From: Actinoallomurus oryzae
Lineage (GTDB): Bacteria; Actinomycetota; Actinomycetes; Streptosporangiales; Streptosporangiaceae
Direction: 5' to 3'
NCBI RefSeq assembly: GCF_039541955.1
Contig: NZ_BAABHF010000046.1
Location: 1 to 64,000 of the forward strand
Length of the DNA: 64,000 bases
Notes under the pieces: generated by a model
Databases searched by the model: none
Told to the model about the DNA's origin: nothing
What the model saw: only the letters and a program-made list of their open reading frames with translations
Shown: positions 33,259-41,817 of the stretch, one piece after another
Numbering within the stretch: position 1 is the first letter of the stretch
Layout: each line of letters starts with the position of its first letter
Translations under genes and position numbers: made by a program

Positions 33259-34014
33259 ATGAACAAGCCGCTGACGGGCAAGGTCGCCTTGGTCACCGGA
33301 GGGTCCCGCGGGCTGGGAGCCGCGACCGTACGGCTGCTCGCCGAGCAGGGCGCCGACGTCGCGTTCACCTACGTCAGCTCCGAGAAGAAGGCGCAGGCCG
33401 TCGTCGACGAGGTGCGCGCCAGGGGAGCGAAGGTCGCCGCGTTCAAGTCCGACCAGGCGGACCTGAGTCAGGCGCCGGCGCTGATCGACGACGTGGTCGC
33501 GCACTTCGGTGGCCTGGACATCCTCGTCAACAACGCGGCGATCAGTGTGGGGCAGGGCCGTACGGTGGACGACCCGGACGCCGACACCGCCTCGCTGGAC
33601 CGGATGCACGCCACCAACTACCTCGGGGTGATCGCCGTCATCCGGGCCGCCTCCCGAGTGCTGCGCGAGGGCGGCCGCGTCATCACGGTGAGTTCCGGGC
33701 TTGGCACTCGAGCCGGCATCCCGGGTGTGGCCGACTACGCGGCGACCAAAGCGGGGGTCGAGCGGTACACCATGGGTGTCGCCCGCGACCTCGGCTCCCG
33801 GGCCATTACCGCCAACGTCGTGGAAGCCGGGCTGATGGAGGGCGGCATGGAGCCGCCGGACCCCGAGACCCTCAAGCCCTTGCTCGGCTCGCTGTCCCTG
33901 CAGCGCAAAGGACACCCCGATGAGATCGCCGCGGCGATCGCCTTCCTGGCGAGCCCCGCTGCGTCGTACGTCACAGGCGCCGTGCTGGACGCCCACGGCG
34001 GCTACAACGCCTGA
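33259..34014 (+). CDS. SDR-family oxidoreductase under Rrf2 control
   Basis: The 251-residue short-chain dehydrogenase shows TGGSRGLG, VNNAA, VTVSSG and the Y-x3-K site YAATKAG, with C-terminal AAAIAFLASPAASYVTGAVLD. Build is close to 3-oxoacyl-ACP reductase/FabG-like enzymes, though such genes act on many carbonyls. GAGGTGAG precedes the ATG at 33259. An SDR divergent from an Rrf2 regulator with one cysteine suggests detoxification of reactive carbonyls or quinones. Confidence 0.88.
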   Translation: MNKPLTGKVALVTGGSRGLGAATVRLLAEQGADVAFTYVSSEKKAQAVVDEVRARGAKVAAFKSDQADLSQAPALIDDVVAHFGGLDILVNNAAISVGQGRTVDDPDADTASLDRMHATNYLGVIAVIRAASRVLREGGRVITVSSGLGTRAGIPGVADYAATKAGVERYTMGVARDLGSRAITANVVEAGLMEGGMEPPDPETLKPLLGSLSLQRKGHPDEIAAAIAFLASPAASYVTGAVLDAHGGYNA

Positions 34015-34641
34015 GCCACAAGCGCCGCTCGGCGCGCCGCCGAGGGTGGGGCTTGCCACAGAAGAGGCAGCGCCTCGTCTTAGTGGCGTCCGTCGAGGAG
34101 CTGGGCGCGCGCTCGTGGAGGCGGTCGGGGTCGGAGTTCGTCGTACGGGGTTCACCGAGGACACCCGACGTGTCACCCCGTACGACGGTGAGGGCTTCGG
34201 CGCGACGATCGAGAAAGCTCTCCGCGCGGCGATCGGCGATGCATATGCAAATCTCTCCGAACCGGGTCGTGCCCCCGCAGAGCATCCTCACCGAGATGTT
34301 CGGCGCCGGGTACGGCCGGAAGGACCCTTCGCGACCGTGGACACCGCCCGTTTCAAGATCCGGAACATACGCGGAATACGTCGACGGTATTGCGGGAGGT
34401 CGTGCGTGCTTCCGTGCAGGCCAGTAGGGGTGTAACGCCGCGATCCATGGCGCACTGAAACCCGTCGCCTGTCCAGGATCGCATTCTGGACTCGCCACAC
34501 CTCACAGACCGGCCCCCGCAGTGGAGCTGTACCCGATCGAGCTGGAACCGTTGCGCTGTTTGCGACATCTCATCGTTGCAACTGCACACGACACCTTTCA
34601 TACTGCTCGAATGTGACCGTTCAGTCGGGAGGCGAAGGGAA
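34015..34641. other. Gene-poor region, no feature recognised
   Basis: The 627 bases after the SDR contain no protein I recognise on either strand. Short frames exist (for example 34053-34427), but they lack ribosome-binding sites and family similarity. GC falls toward the lipase gene. A decayed gene is possible, but I cannot identify it. Confidence 0.3.
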
Positions 34642-35535
34642 ATGGTGAGGAGTTCCCAGCGGTTGGGCCGGCAGGCGCTGGTCGCGGTCAGCGCATGCCT
34701 GGTGATGACGGCTGCGATGGCGGTGTTCGGGATGCGCCCGGCGCACGCGAGTGTCCCGCGGCGGATGGACTCGGCCAGCCGGCCCATCCTGTTCATTCAC
34801 GGCAACGACATCTCCGGCAGCGCCTACGACTGTAACGAAACCTGGCACGCGGCCAGAACCGCGATCGAGGACTCCGGATGGACCGGCCAGTTCGCCATGG
34901 CCGGCCTGTACAAAGGCTCCAAGAACTGCACCTACGACTACGGCGGTGACAAGGCCAGCAGCATCACCGACCTCGGCAAGGCCGCCGCGTGGAACATTTA
35001 CCACCAGTTCTCGAAGCGCGGTGAGCCGATCGACGTGATCACCCATTCCATGGGCGGGCTGGTGATCCGCGCGGCGATCGCCGGTGTCGCCGAGCACATG
35101 CCGAACTGGCCGCCCTACCTGTACGTCGAGGACGTCGCGACCTTGGGCGCCCCGCATCAAGGCGCCGCCAAGGCCATCGGCGTGTGCGGGGTGTACTCCA
35201 CGCAGTGCGGCGAGATGGCCAAGGGCAGTCGGTTCCTGAAAACCCTACCCCGCAACCCGCAGTCGGCAATGGGCACCGACTGGACACTGATCGGATCGGT
35301 CGCTGACACCGTCGTCGACTACACCTCGGAGATCGACGAAGGTCACAACGAGTGGGCCCACAAGGTCGACTACCCCAATTACGTGAGCTTCAGCCACAGC
35401 GATCTACGCCTGGTCACCACCGGCACCTACGGCCTGCTGTCCGAGAACGGAACCTCACGATTGGAACCGATCAATTTCGGTGCGTCGCCGGTGGTCGTAG
35501 CGAAGAACGCGCTCTACTGGTCCTCGAAATGGTGA
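34642..35535 (+). CDS. Secreted lipase/esterase
   Basis: The 297-residue exported alpha/beta-hydrolase starts with a signal peptide (residues 1-37, hydrophobic VAVSACLVMTAAMAV, ending near RPAHA). Family features are FIHGNDISGSAYDC (oxyanion region), the nucleophile elbow ITHSMGGLVIR, and VATLGAPHQGAAKAI after it. Four or more cysteines suggest disulfides, as in secreted lipases. GGAGGCGAAGGG precedes the ATG at 34642. The EstA/LipA-type triacylglycerol lipases of Bacillus and Streptomyces are the closest family by motif. It stands alone, with lower GC upstream. Confidence 0.85.
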   Translation: MVRSSQRLGRQALVAVSACLVMTAAMAVFGMRPAHASVPRRMDSASRPILFIHGNDISGSAYDCNETWHAARTAIEDSGWTGQFAMAGLYKGSKNCTYDYGGDKASSITDLGKAAAWNIYHQFSKRGEPIDVITHSMGGLVIRAAIAGVAEHMPNWPPYLYVEDVATLGAPHQGAAKAIGVCGVYSTQCGEMAKGSRFLKTLPRNPQSAMGTDWTLIGSVADTVVDYTSEIDEGHNEWAHKVDYPNYVSFSHSDLRLVTTGTYGLLSENGTSRLEPINFGASPVVVAKNALYWSSKW

Positions 35536-35796
35536 ACACTCCGCATCGCTCATCGGTGAAGATGGAGACGAATGAGCGAGGCCGAGTCGCCACCGGGCAA
35601 CCTGTTCGTTGAACTTCAGGCCGAGCACGGCGATGGCTCCGAGACTCGGTGGGCTGAAACGACGTCTAACTCGCGAAACGCGCGGGCTGCGGCCATTCGC
35701 CACTCTGAGCGTATGGCCCCGGCCCTGCCGGCGAACCGGTCGCGCACTGCGCAAGCTCTTGCACGGCTGCCGGCTCGGGTCACCGATCTTGCGCCG

Positions 35797-36450
35797 TCAG
35801 AGCCGATAGGGCCAAAGCGTGATTTTGTCCGCTTCAGCGCTGATCTCTACCCAAGCACGGTCGATACTCTCAGGCGGCGGCGCGGCAAGATCGAACAAGA
35901 TCTGCGAGTCGCCCACCTCAAGTACGGCAGCGCCGTCCTCAGCGAGGTGAACTCGACCACGCAAGACCACCTGGTCGCCGTGCTGCCAGAAGCCCGGCTC
36001 GGCGATCGTGGCCGACTGAGTGTTATGCCCCCACCGGATGTCCTCGTCGACGCTCCACTCGACGTCGTGCCGGCCCTCCGCTTCCTCCGGATCACCACCC
36101 CAAAGCACCACGGCGTGGCCGACGGACGAGTGAACTCGAACCTTGGCCGGCCGCTGATGCGGCGTCTTCGCCAACCAGACCAACATCCCATCCTCCACGA
36201 TCCCGCCCGCGCAGCCCCCGTGGAGGTACTGCATCACAAGATCAGCGACAGAGCCCGTCTGCCCGTGAACGACGGGAAACGTCGCGGTCTGGTGAAGGGC
36301 CGACGCCGCTCCGTCGCTGGGGAGTTTGATCGCGTTGATAACGCCCGACGGGACGACGGCTGTGCCGGCATGTTGTCTCCTCACCGGACGTGTGAGTACC
36401 AACCGAAACCGGGTCGACGATGTTAAGACAGCGCACGGCGTCCCAGACAA
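35797..36450 (-). CDS. Hypothetical protein, start uncertain
   Basis: I do not recognise a named family. The C-terminal 150 residues look like a real beta-rich domain: VRVHSSVGHAVVLWG, then FWQHGDQVVLRGRVH, and ending WVEISAEADKITLWPYRL. The residue choice on this strand is far more protein-like than the longer overlapping frame on the other strand (35572-36426), which is basic and without pattern. The first 60 residues are doubtful; the frame's only upstream candidates are TTG at 36450, GTG near 36380 and ATG near 36240. No signal peptide or helix is evident. Confidence 0.5.
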   Translation of the reverse strand: MSGTPCAVLTSSTRFRLVLTRPVRRQHAGTAVVPSGVINAIKLPSDGAASALHQTATFPVVHGQTGSVADLVMQYLHGGCAGGIVEDGMLVWLAKTPHQRPAKVRVHSSVGHAVVLWGGDPEEAEGRHDVEWSVDEDIRWGHNTQSATIAEPGFWQHGDQVVLRGRVHLAEDGAAVLEVGDSQILFDLAAPPPESIDRAWVEISAEADKITLWPYRL

Positions 36451-36507
36451 AGATGCGGGCGCTAAATGACCATCCCCGCGTCCTGACCTAAAGACCGCTG
36501 AACCAAG

Positions 36508-36590
36508 GATGCTGAGACATCACCCCGTGGGGGAGTGGGGGGCGGAGCCCCCCACAGCGGGGGCCCGGGGGGTCGCCCCCGGGGAGGGAT
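36508..36590. repeat. G-rich intergenic repeat, copy 1
   Basis: A block with core GGGGGGCGGAGCCC, then CACAGCGGGGG and GGGGGTCGCCCCC. It is the same as copy 2 at 43708-43790 apart from small changes, including the lead-in GATGCT...CCCGTGGGGG. The inner parts can fold into hairpins. Confidence 0.8.
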
Positions 36591-36753
36591 GACGAAGGGC
36601 CAGCGGGAAAGGAAGCCCAGCTTCCGACCACACTGACCCCAGGACCGAAGTGTCCGAGGGGGGACACGACAGTTAACCCCATGGTCCTGCCCGCTGCTCT
36701 CATGCTTCGTCGGCGGTGACTGGGATGGCTCATCGCTCGTGCTGGACCGCAGA

Positions 36754-36830
36754 GGATGCCCCAGCTGGTGATCTCGGTGACGCACAGCGCGAGCAGCGGA
36801 ACACGGGAGACGGCGCCGCTGGCGGGAATG
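36754..36830 (-). pseudogene. Remnant of an MFS transporter N-terminus
   Basis: On the minus strand, just below the flavin monooxygenase, the frame reads VSRVPLLALCVTEITSWGIL, which is the start of the first membrane helix of an MFS permease. After 36754 the similarity ends at once (next residues CGPARAM). In related loci an MFS gene follows the monooxygenase, so this is probably what remains after deletion of the rest. Limits are approximate. Confidence 0.55.
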
Positions 36831-36926
36831 CCCGCCGCGGCGCTGTCCGGGCCGGTGTCGGTGCCGGCGGCGGGGTGGCCCGTCGCCGACACCGGCTTCG
36901 ACGTTGAGGGCTCGTGGGTCACCGGT

Positions 36927-38588
36927 TCAGTCGTCGCCTCGTTCGGCGTCGCCGGAGTAGCCGTGCACGCGTCCGGTTGCAAAGCCGAGTCCGGCGGGTG
37001 CGCCGACGCCGATGGTGACCGGTTGGCGTGTCGAGGTGCCGCAGCATGAGCCGCCTTCGGCTTCGTCCGAGGCGACCGTGACCTCTGCGGGTTCGGTTCC
37101 GCAGGAGGTGCCGCAGCCGCTGTCGGCGGAGGCACCGGGCAACTGGTCGTCGGTGACGAGGGTGGTGGAGCAGACGCCTGTTTCGGGCAGGTCGAGTTCG
37201 ACGGCGTCGGCGGCGGCGCGGTCGCCGGCCAGTGCGGCGACCACGGAGCGGACCTGCTCGTATCCGGTGGCCATCAGGAAGGTGGGGGCGCGGCCGTAGC
37301 TCTTCATTCCGACCAGGTAGAAGCCGGTTTCGGGGTGAGCGAGATCGCGTTCACCGTGCGGTGGGACGGTGCCGCAGGAGTGGAAGTTGGGGCCGATCAT
37401 CGGGGCGAGCCGGACCGGTGCCTCGGTGGCGGGGTCGAGTTCGACGCGGATCTCGCGCAGCATTTCCAGGTCGGGCCGGAAACCGGTGGCCGCCACCACG
37501 GTGTCGGCTTCGACGACGCGTTCGCCGTCCAGCGTGACGCCGGTGACCTGGACCGGGCCGGCGGCCGGGCCTTCGTCGGGGGAGGTGAAGCCGGTGACGG
37601 TGAAGCTGCGCACCAGTTCGATCTCGCCGCCCTCGACGGCCGCCTTGAGGCGGGTGCCCAGCGCGCCGCGGGCGGGCAGGCCGTCGGCGTCGCCGCCGCC
37701 GTAGAGGCGGGCGACCGAGGAGCCACGGACGGCCCAGGTGATGCGGGTGCCGGGCGAGGTCTTGGCGAGTTCGGCCAAGGCGAGCAGGGTGTTCGCGGCC
37801 GAGTGGCCCATGCCGACGACCAGGGTGTGGCGGCCGGCGAACCGTTCGCGGTCCCGGCCCAGCACGTCCGGGAGCGGCCCGGTCAGGTACGGCGCGGCTT
37901 GCTCCTCGCCGGGGGCGGGCAGACCGGAGTGGCCGAGCGGGTTGCCGCGGCCCCAGGTGCCGGAGGCATCGATGACGGCTCGCGCGGCCAGGTCGGCGAC
38001 GGCCCCGTCCGGGCCGACCGTACGGACCAGCAGCGGATGCTCATCGCGGCCGACGGTGCGGGTGACGTCCACGCCCTGGCGGGCGACGGCGACCACGCGC
38101 GTGCCGGTGCGGATCCGCCCGGCCAGCTCGGGCACCTCGGCGAGCGGGACGAGGTAGTCGCGGACCAACTCGGCACCGGTCGGCAGGGCATCCTGGTCGG
38201 GCAGCTTCCAACCGGTCGGCTCCAGCAACCGACGAGCGGCGGCGTCGGTGTCGTACCGCCAGGGCGAGAACAGCCGGACGTGGCCCCACTCGGAGACCGT
38301 GGCGCCGACCTTGTCACCGGCCTCCAGAACGACGAAGTCCAGTCCGCGTTCGGCCAGGTGCGCGGCAGCGGCGAGCCCGACCGGCCCCGCTCCGATGACC
38401 ACCACGGGCAGGTCCGTGGCACCGTCCTGGTCGCTGACACAGCCGCAGCCGGCGTTGGTCCTGGCCTCGATCACGGTGACCGCCGGGTCCAGGGACTGCT
38501 CGGTGTCGGCGCGGCAGCTACTGACTCCGCAGCAGTCACCCTCGGCCGCCTTCTCAGCGGGCTCCTGGGCCTCGGTGTTCTCGCTCAT
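36927..38588 (-). CDS. Cysteine-rich FAD/NAD(P)-dependent monooxygenase of an arsenic-type locus
   Basis: The 553-residue flavoprotein has a first dinucleotide site at residue 62 onward (VVVIGAGPVGLAAAAHLAERG), a second (VVGMGHSAANTLLAL) and the FMO-like ATGFRPD. Its ends are unusual: the first 55 residues hold CC and C-x-C clusters (GDCCGVSSC; NAGCGC), and the last 60 hold SGCGTSCG and GGSCCGTS. Paired cysteines like these commonly bind As(III) or other soft metals. GAGGAG precedes the start. It lies divergent to an ArsR gene with CC and C-x-C sites, so oxidation or handling of an arsenical is inferred; substrate unproved. Confidence 0.8.
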   Translation of the reverse strand: MSENTEAQEPAEKAAEGDCCGVSSCRADTEQSLDPAVTVIEARTNAGCGCVSDQDGATDLPVVVIGAGPVGLAAAAHLAERGLDFVVLEAGDKVGATVSEWGHVRLFSPWRYDTDAAARRLLEPTGWKLPDQDALPTGAELVRDYLVPLAEVPELAGRIRTGTRVVAVARQGVDVTRTVGRDEHPLLVRTVGPDGAVADLAARAVIDASGTWGRGNPLGHSGLPAPGEEQAAPYLTGPLPDVLGRDRERFAGRHTLVVGMGHSAANTLLALAELAKTSPGTRITWAVRGSSVARLYGGGDADGLPARGALGTRLKAAVEGGEIELVRSFTVTGFTSPDEGPAAGPVQVTGVTLDGERVVEADTVVAATGFRPDLEMLREIRVELDPATEAPVRLAPMIGPNFHSCGTVPPHGERDLAHPETGFYLVGMKSYGRAPTFLMATGYEQVRSVVAALAGDRAAADAVELDLPETGVCSTTLVTDDQLPGASADSGCGTSCGTEPAEVTVASDEAEGGSCCGTSTRQPVTIGVGAPAGLGFATGRVHGYSGDAERGDD

Positions 38589-38640
38589 GGTGTCTCCTCG
38601 CTGCGTTGTGTGGAGGCTCGTTGGGACTCGGTGGTCAGGG

Positions 38641-38802
38641 TCAGAAGCGGGCGCGGTAGGCGGCGGTTGCGACCCGGTCGCGGTGGGCGGCCGCTCGGCA
38701 AGCGCTGGTGCACACCTCGCCGCGGTCGTCTCTGAAGGTGATCCGATCCCTCGTGCGGGCGGCGGCGCGGTGGGCGGCGATCCGGGTGAGCAGCGTCTTC
38801 AT
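38641..38802 (-). CDS. Small basic protein with C-x3-C motif
   Basis: A 53-residue frame runs from the ATG at 38802 to TGA at 38641. It begins MKTLLTRIAAHRAAARTRDR and ends in RDRVATAAYRARF, with a C-x3-C pair (VCTSACRAA) in the middle. It lies between the ArsR operator and the flavin monooxygenase, 52 bases ahead of the latter and reading the same way, so it would be the first gene of that operon. Its start has no strong ribosome-binding site and follows the inverted repeat at 38816-38831 closely, suggesting a leaderless mRNA. A soft-metal ligand role is only a guess. Confidence 0.5.
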   Translation of the reverse strand: MKTLLTRIAAHRAAARTRDRITFRDDRGEVCTSACRAAAHRDRVATAAYRARF

Positions 38803-38815
38803 CTTGACGTTCTGT

Positions 38816-38831
38816 TTAGACGTTCTTCTAA
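38816..38831. promoter_or_regulatory. Candidate ArsR operator in divergent promoter
   Basis: TTAGA (38816-38820) and TCTAA (38827-38831) surround CGTTCT, in the AT-richer gap between ArsR (start 38880) and the small cysteine protein (start 38802). Arms are only five bases, so it is a tentative operator. Confidence 0.4.
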
Positions 38832-38879
38832 GCAGGCGCCAGTTTGCATCGCTGGATAGATGGATGTCAAATTAGAAGC

Positions 38880-39245
38880 ATGCCTAAATCGATGGAGTTG
38901 GAAGACGTCACCGCTCCTGCGTGCTGCGCGCCGCTGAGTGGCCCGGTTCTGGGCGAGGAGGAGGCGGTCGAACTGGCTGGAGTGTTCAAGGCGTTGTCGG
39001 ACCCGGTCCGCCTGCGGTTGCTGAACATGATCGCCTCGGCTGAGAGCGGAGAGGTGTGCGTGTGCGACCTGACCGGCCCCTTCGATCTGACCGGGCCGAC
39101 CATCTCCCACCACCTGAAGGTGCTCCGCCAGGCCGGGCTGATCGACGGCGAGCGGCGCGGGACATGGGTGTACTACCGCGTGGTCCCGGAACGGCTCACG
39201 CGGTTGTCGGGCCTGTTCGCCCTGCCCGCCCTTGCTTCGGCCTGA
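38880..39245 (+). CDS. ArsR-type arsenic-responsive repressor
   Basis: The 121-residue ArsR/SmtB repressor has a winged helix GPTISHHLKVLRQAGLIDGER with a wing RGTWVYYRV. Metal-site candidates are Cys15-Cys16 (APACCAPL) and Cys60-x-Cys62 (EVCVCDL). The N-terminal CC pair plus a Cys before the HTH is the trivalent-arsenic site layout known from Corynebacterium glutamicum ArsR. Start at 38880 has a weak upstream site; the inner ATG at 38892 would remove four residues only. It is divergent from the cysteine-rich monooxygenase operon and converges on the ArsO-like gene. Confidence 0.9.
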   Translation: MPKSMELEDVTAPACCAPLSGPVLGEEEAVELAGVFKALSDPVRLRLLNMIASAESGEVCVCDLTGPFDLTGPTISHHLKVLRQAGLIDGERRGTWVYYRVVPERLTRLSGLFALPALASA

Positions 39246-39283
39246 GCCCTTCGCGCCGGGTCTGCGGCCGGGTGTCGATCCCT

Positions 39284-40399
39284 TCATCTCGCGCCGGCGC
39301 GTGGCTGCACCGGCGTACGGCCCGGCGAGTGGGTGAGCTTGACGAGCCGGGCCAGGACGTGGCGGGCGTCGGCGCCGACACCGCGCAATGTGGCCGAGGC
39401 GAACGACCGTTGCCACTCCAGCCCTACATATCCCAGTCCCTGATGGGTGGTGGAGATGCCGCCGCGGTGCAGCGGATGCCCGTCCCCGTCGAGGGCGCCC
39501 AACTCATCGAGATAACCCACTCCGGGCCGGTACCCGGTGGCCAGTAGAACCACGTCGACGCGCTCTCTTTTCCCGTCGCGCCACACCACGTGGTCGCCGT
39601 CCAAGCTGCTGAACATCGGCCGGTGGTCAGGGTTTCCGGTGGCGATCTGAGCCCGGTAGGTGCCGGTGTCGAACACCGGTGTCCCCTTGCCGCCGGTGAG
39701 CAGCGGGCGTGCCCAACCGGTGGAGTCCAGGCCGGTGCGCTGCAGCCACAGGTGCATGTCGATGCCCAGCACTCGCTGTGGCATGAACCGCAAGGGATGC
39801 CGAGTGGCCAGCGTGACGCGGGTGTGCTCGGCCAGCTCAATGGCGATCTGAACCGCCGAGTTACCGCCGCCCACGATCACCACCCGCCGTCCGGCGAACT
39901 CCTCGGGTCGCCGGTACTGCGACGAATGCAAGACCGCGCCCGTGAACGTGTCCAGGCCTGGTAGGTCGGGGCGGTGCGGACGACTGAACGCGCCGGTCGC
40001 GGCGATCACCATCGGCGCGGTGAAGCTCTCCCCGCTCTCGACCACGACCTCGAACAACCCTCCAGGCTCCTCGCCCGATTCGGCGGCCACCTGCACCACG
40101 CGATGGCCGGTGCGGAGATCGGCGTCGAGTCGTTCGGCGTAGCCGGCCAGGTAGGCGATCACCTCATCGCGAGTGGGATAACCGTCCGGGTCCCCGGGGA
40201 AGGGGGCGCCGGGCAGAGCGCTGCGCCGTGCGGGGGAGAACAGAGTGAGGCTGTCGTAGTAGTGCGGCCACGATCCGGCCGGGGAGCGGGAGGCTTCCAG
40301 AATCAGCGGGTCGAGGCCGAGCGTGCGCGCGACGTGGGCGGTGGCCAGTCCGGCCTGACCGCCGCCGATCACGACCAGCGCTGCGGCGTGGGTGCTCAT
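39284..40399 (-). CDS. Flavin monooxygenase, ArsO-like
   Basis: This 371-residue FMO-type protein has GGGQAGLATAHVARTLG at the N-terminus (FAD), the central VVIVGGGNSAVQIAIELAEH (NADPH) and the FMO motif ATGYRPGVGYL. ArsO-family genes are common in actinomycete and rhizobial ars operons; their chemistry is poorly defined. It lacks the cysteine-rich ends of the other monooxygenase in this locus. The ATG at 40399 is next to a palindrome (40407-40430) shared with the divergent second ArsR gene. It converges on the first ArsR gene, ending 38 bases from it. Confidence 0.85.
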   Translation of the reverse strand: MSTHAAALVVIGGGQAGLATAHVARTLGLDPLILEASRSPAGSWPHYYDSLTLFSPARRSALPGAPFPGDPDGYPTRDEVIAYLAGYAERLDADLRTGHRVVQVAAESGEEPGGLFEVVVESGESFTAPMVIAATGAFSRPHRPDLPGLDTFTGAVLHSSQYRRPEEFAGRRVVIVGGGNSAVQIAIELAEHTRVTLATRHPLRFMPQRVLGIDMHLWLQRTGLDSTGWARPLLTGGKGTPVFDTGTYRAQIATGNPDHRPMFSSLDGDHVVWRDGKRERVDVVLLATGYRPGVGYLDELGALDGDGHPLHRGGISTTHQGLGYVGLEWQRSFASATLRGVGADARHVLARLVKLTHSPGRTPVQPRAGAR

Positions 40400-40406
40400 G
40401 CCGCCA

Positions 40407-40430
40407 ACATATAGTTAGTTTATTATATGT
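40407..40430. promoter_or_regulatory. ArsR operator for the ArsO-like gene and arsR2
   Basis: ACATATA (40407-40413) and TATATGT (40424-40430) are perfect complements ten bases apart, in a sharp AT-rich patch directly before the ArsO-like start codon and facing the divergent ArsR gene. ArsR operators are typically AT-rich dyads like this one. Confidence 0.75.
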
Positions 40431-40495
40431 CAATATGACTATGGGATGCATAGGATGAGCGCATCCCCGTTGGCTGATGGGAGGGAAGTCCCGCG

Positions 40496-40873
40496 ATGAC
40501 ACAATCGGCGACACCGCCGGCGGCCGGGTCGACGTGTGACTTGGGCGCCTCGACTGCCTGTAGCGCCGCCGAGCAGCTCGGCGCCGGAGCGCAGGAGTTC
40601 CTTAAAGCGCTGGCCAGCCCGCAGCGGCAGCAGATGCTGGCGCTGTTCGCCGGCGGGATCGAGCTGACCGTGGGCACAGTCGCCGAGCGGTTGGGCCTCG
40701 CTCAGCCGACCGCCTCCCAGCACCTGGCGCTGCTGCGCCGCGGCGGCCTCCTGACCTCCCGCAAGGACGGCAAGCAGGTCTACTACCGCTTCGACACCGC
40801 CGCCGTCGAGCAGTCCCTTACCGAACTGCAGTCCTACCTGCGCGTCTGCTGCCCTCCCGAGGGCGCTGCCTAA
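40496..40873 (+). CDS. Second ArsR-family repressor
   Basis: A 125-residue ArsR/SmtB protein with winged helix LAQPTASQHLALLRRGGLLT and wing DGKQVYYRF. It lacks the classic C-x-C at the HTH. Its cysteines are Cys14 and Cys22 near the N-terminus and a CC pair near the C-terminus (RVCCPPEG), so any metal site would be of a different type from the first ArsR. Divergent from the ArsO-like gene with an AT-rich palindrome between. Two repressors with different thiol patterns in one locus suggest response to two arsenicals or metals. Confidence 0.87.
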   Translation: MTQSATPPAAGSTCDLGASTACSAAEQLGAGAQEFLKALASPQRQQMLALFAGGIELTVGTVAERLGLAQPTASQHLALLRRGGLLTSRKDGKQVYYRFDTAAVEQSLTELQSYLRVCCPPEGAA

Positions 40874-41125
40874 TCGGCCACCGGACTCGTCGTGACGCTG
40901 CTGCCGTGCGTTCTGGGCCGCGCATTCGGCAGTACGCAGCGCTGCGGGAAGGTCGGCCGGCGTAGTTGATCGGCGGCGTTCTCCAGGTCGGTCACCCGGT
41001 CCCACCCGCCCTGGTCAGCGGGGACAGGGAGAGCGCCTTTCACGGGCGAACACCTATCGAACACGGCGGTCGCTTCGGCCCAGGACGGGTTCGCGATCGC
41101 TGAGGGGGTTGCCGCCGGATACGGG

Positions 41126-41659
41126 TCATCCGGCGCGAAGGCCGCGGGGTTCGGCGCGCAGGATCTCGATGGCGGTTTGGGCGCAGCTGCCGCGGATCCA
41201 CACGCCGGGGCCGGCAACGAGGGGACCGAGGTCTTTGCAGCCGCAGAAGGAACAAGCGCGGTTGGTGGCCTTGGCTTTGCTGATACGGCGGTGGCGGCGT
41301 TGAACCGAGGCGATCCACTCCTGGAGGTCCTTCTTGATACGGGCGAGGTCGACGTCGAGATCGCCCAGGATGCGACCGGCGGCAGAACCTGGGTCTGCGA
41401 CGAGACAGAACAGCAGGTGTTCGGTGCGGAACTGGGACTGGCCGCGGCGGGCGGCCAGCCGCCGTGCGCTGGTGATGGCCTGGTCGGCCTCGCCGTCACC
41501 GACCACGCGGCGTTCGCGCCCGTCCTGGCCGGCGATCATCGCGGCCTCGAACAGGCGAACATTGGCCTCGCGAACCTTGTCGCGCGTCACACCGAGCCAG
41601 TCCAGGACGCCGGCGGCACCGCCGGGAAGGCCGCAGCATGCCAGACTTATCCGGTTCAT
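41126..41659 (-). CDS. Clp N-domain protein with ClpX-type zinc finger
   Basis: The 177-residue protein has a Clp_N-like repeat (ITSARRLAARRGQSQFRTEH, then LLFCLV and AAGRILGDL) and a C-terminal zinc finger like that of ClpX (ACSFCGCKDLGPLVAGPGVW), but no AAA+ ATPase domain. In ClpX the finger has C-x2-C...C-x2-C; here the third Cys is replaced (IRGSC) and an extra Cys follows the first pair (CGC). It could be an adaptor or inhibitor of the Clp protease. I prefer the ATG at 41659 over one at 41734, but ribosome-binding support for either is poor. Confidence 0.72.
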   Translation of the reverse strand: MNRISLACCGLPGGAAGVLDWLGVTRDKVREANVRLFEAAMIAGQDGRERRVVGDGEADQAITSARRLAARRGQSQFRTEHLLFCLVADPGSAAGRILGDLDVDLARIKKDLQEWIASVQRRHRRISKAKATNRACSFCGCKDLGPLVAGPGVWIRGSCAQTAIEILRAEPRGLRAG

Positions 41660-41817
41660 AAGAAGGAGGCTCCAGTGAGGCAGTCGCTCGGGGGCCGCTG
41701 CGAGCTGACCGTGCCGCTCGCGCCGGGACGGCATGGGCCCTGGGAGGCGGTCGACCGGCAGGTGGGGCGGTGGGTCGCGGTGGATGGGCGACTCCAGCAG
41801 GGATGGGGGCCGGGGAC

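Noticed and set aside
35572..36426. A 284-codon plus-strand frame opposite the hypothetical protein at 35797-36450
   Set aside because: Longer than the minus-strand frame but basic and patternless, while the minus-strand product looks like a folded beta-rich domain.
36508..36590. G-rich repeat considered as an insertion-sequence end or CRISPR-like unit
   Set aside because: Only two copies in the window, 7 kb apart, with no transposase, no target duplication seen and no regular spacing.
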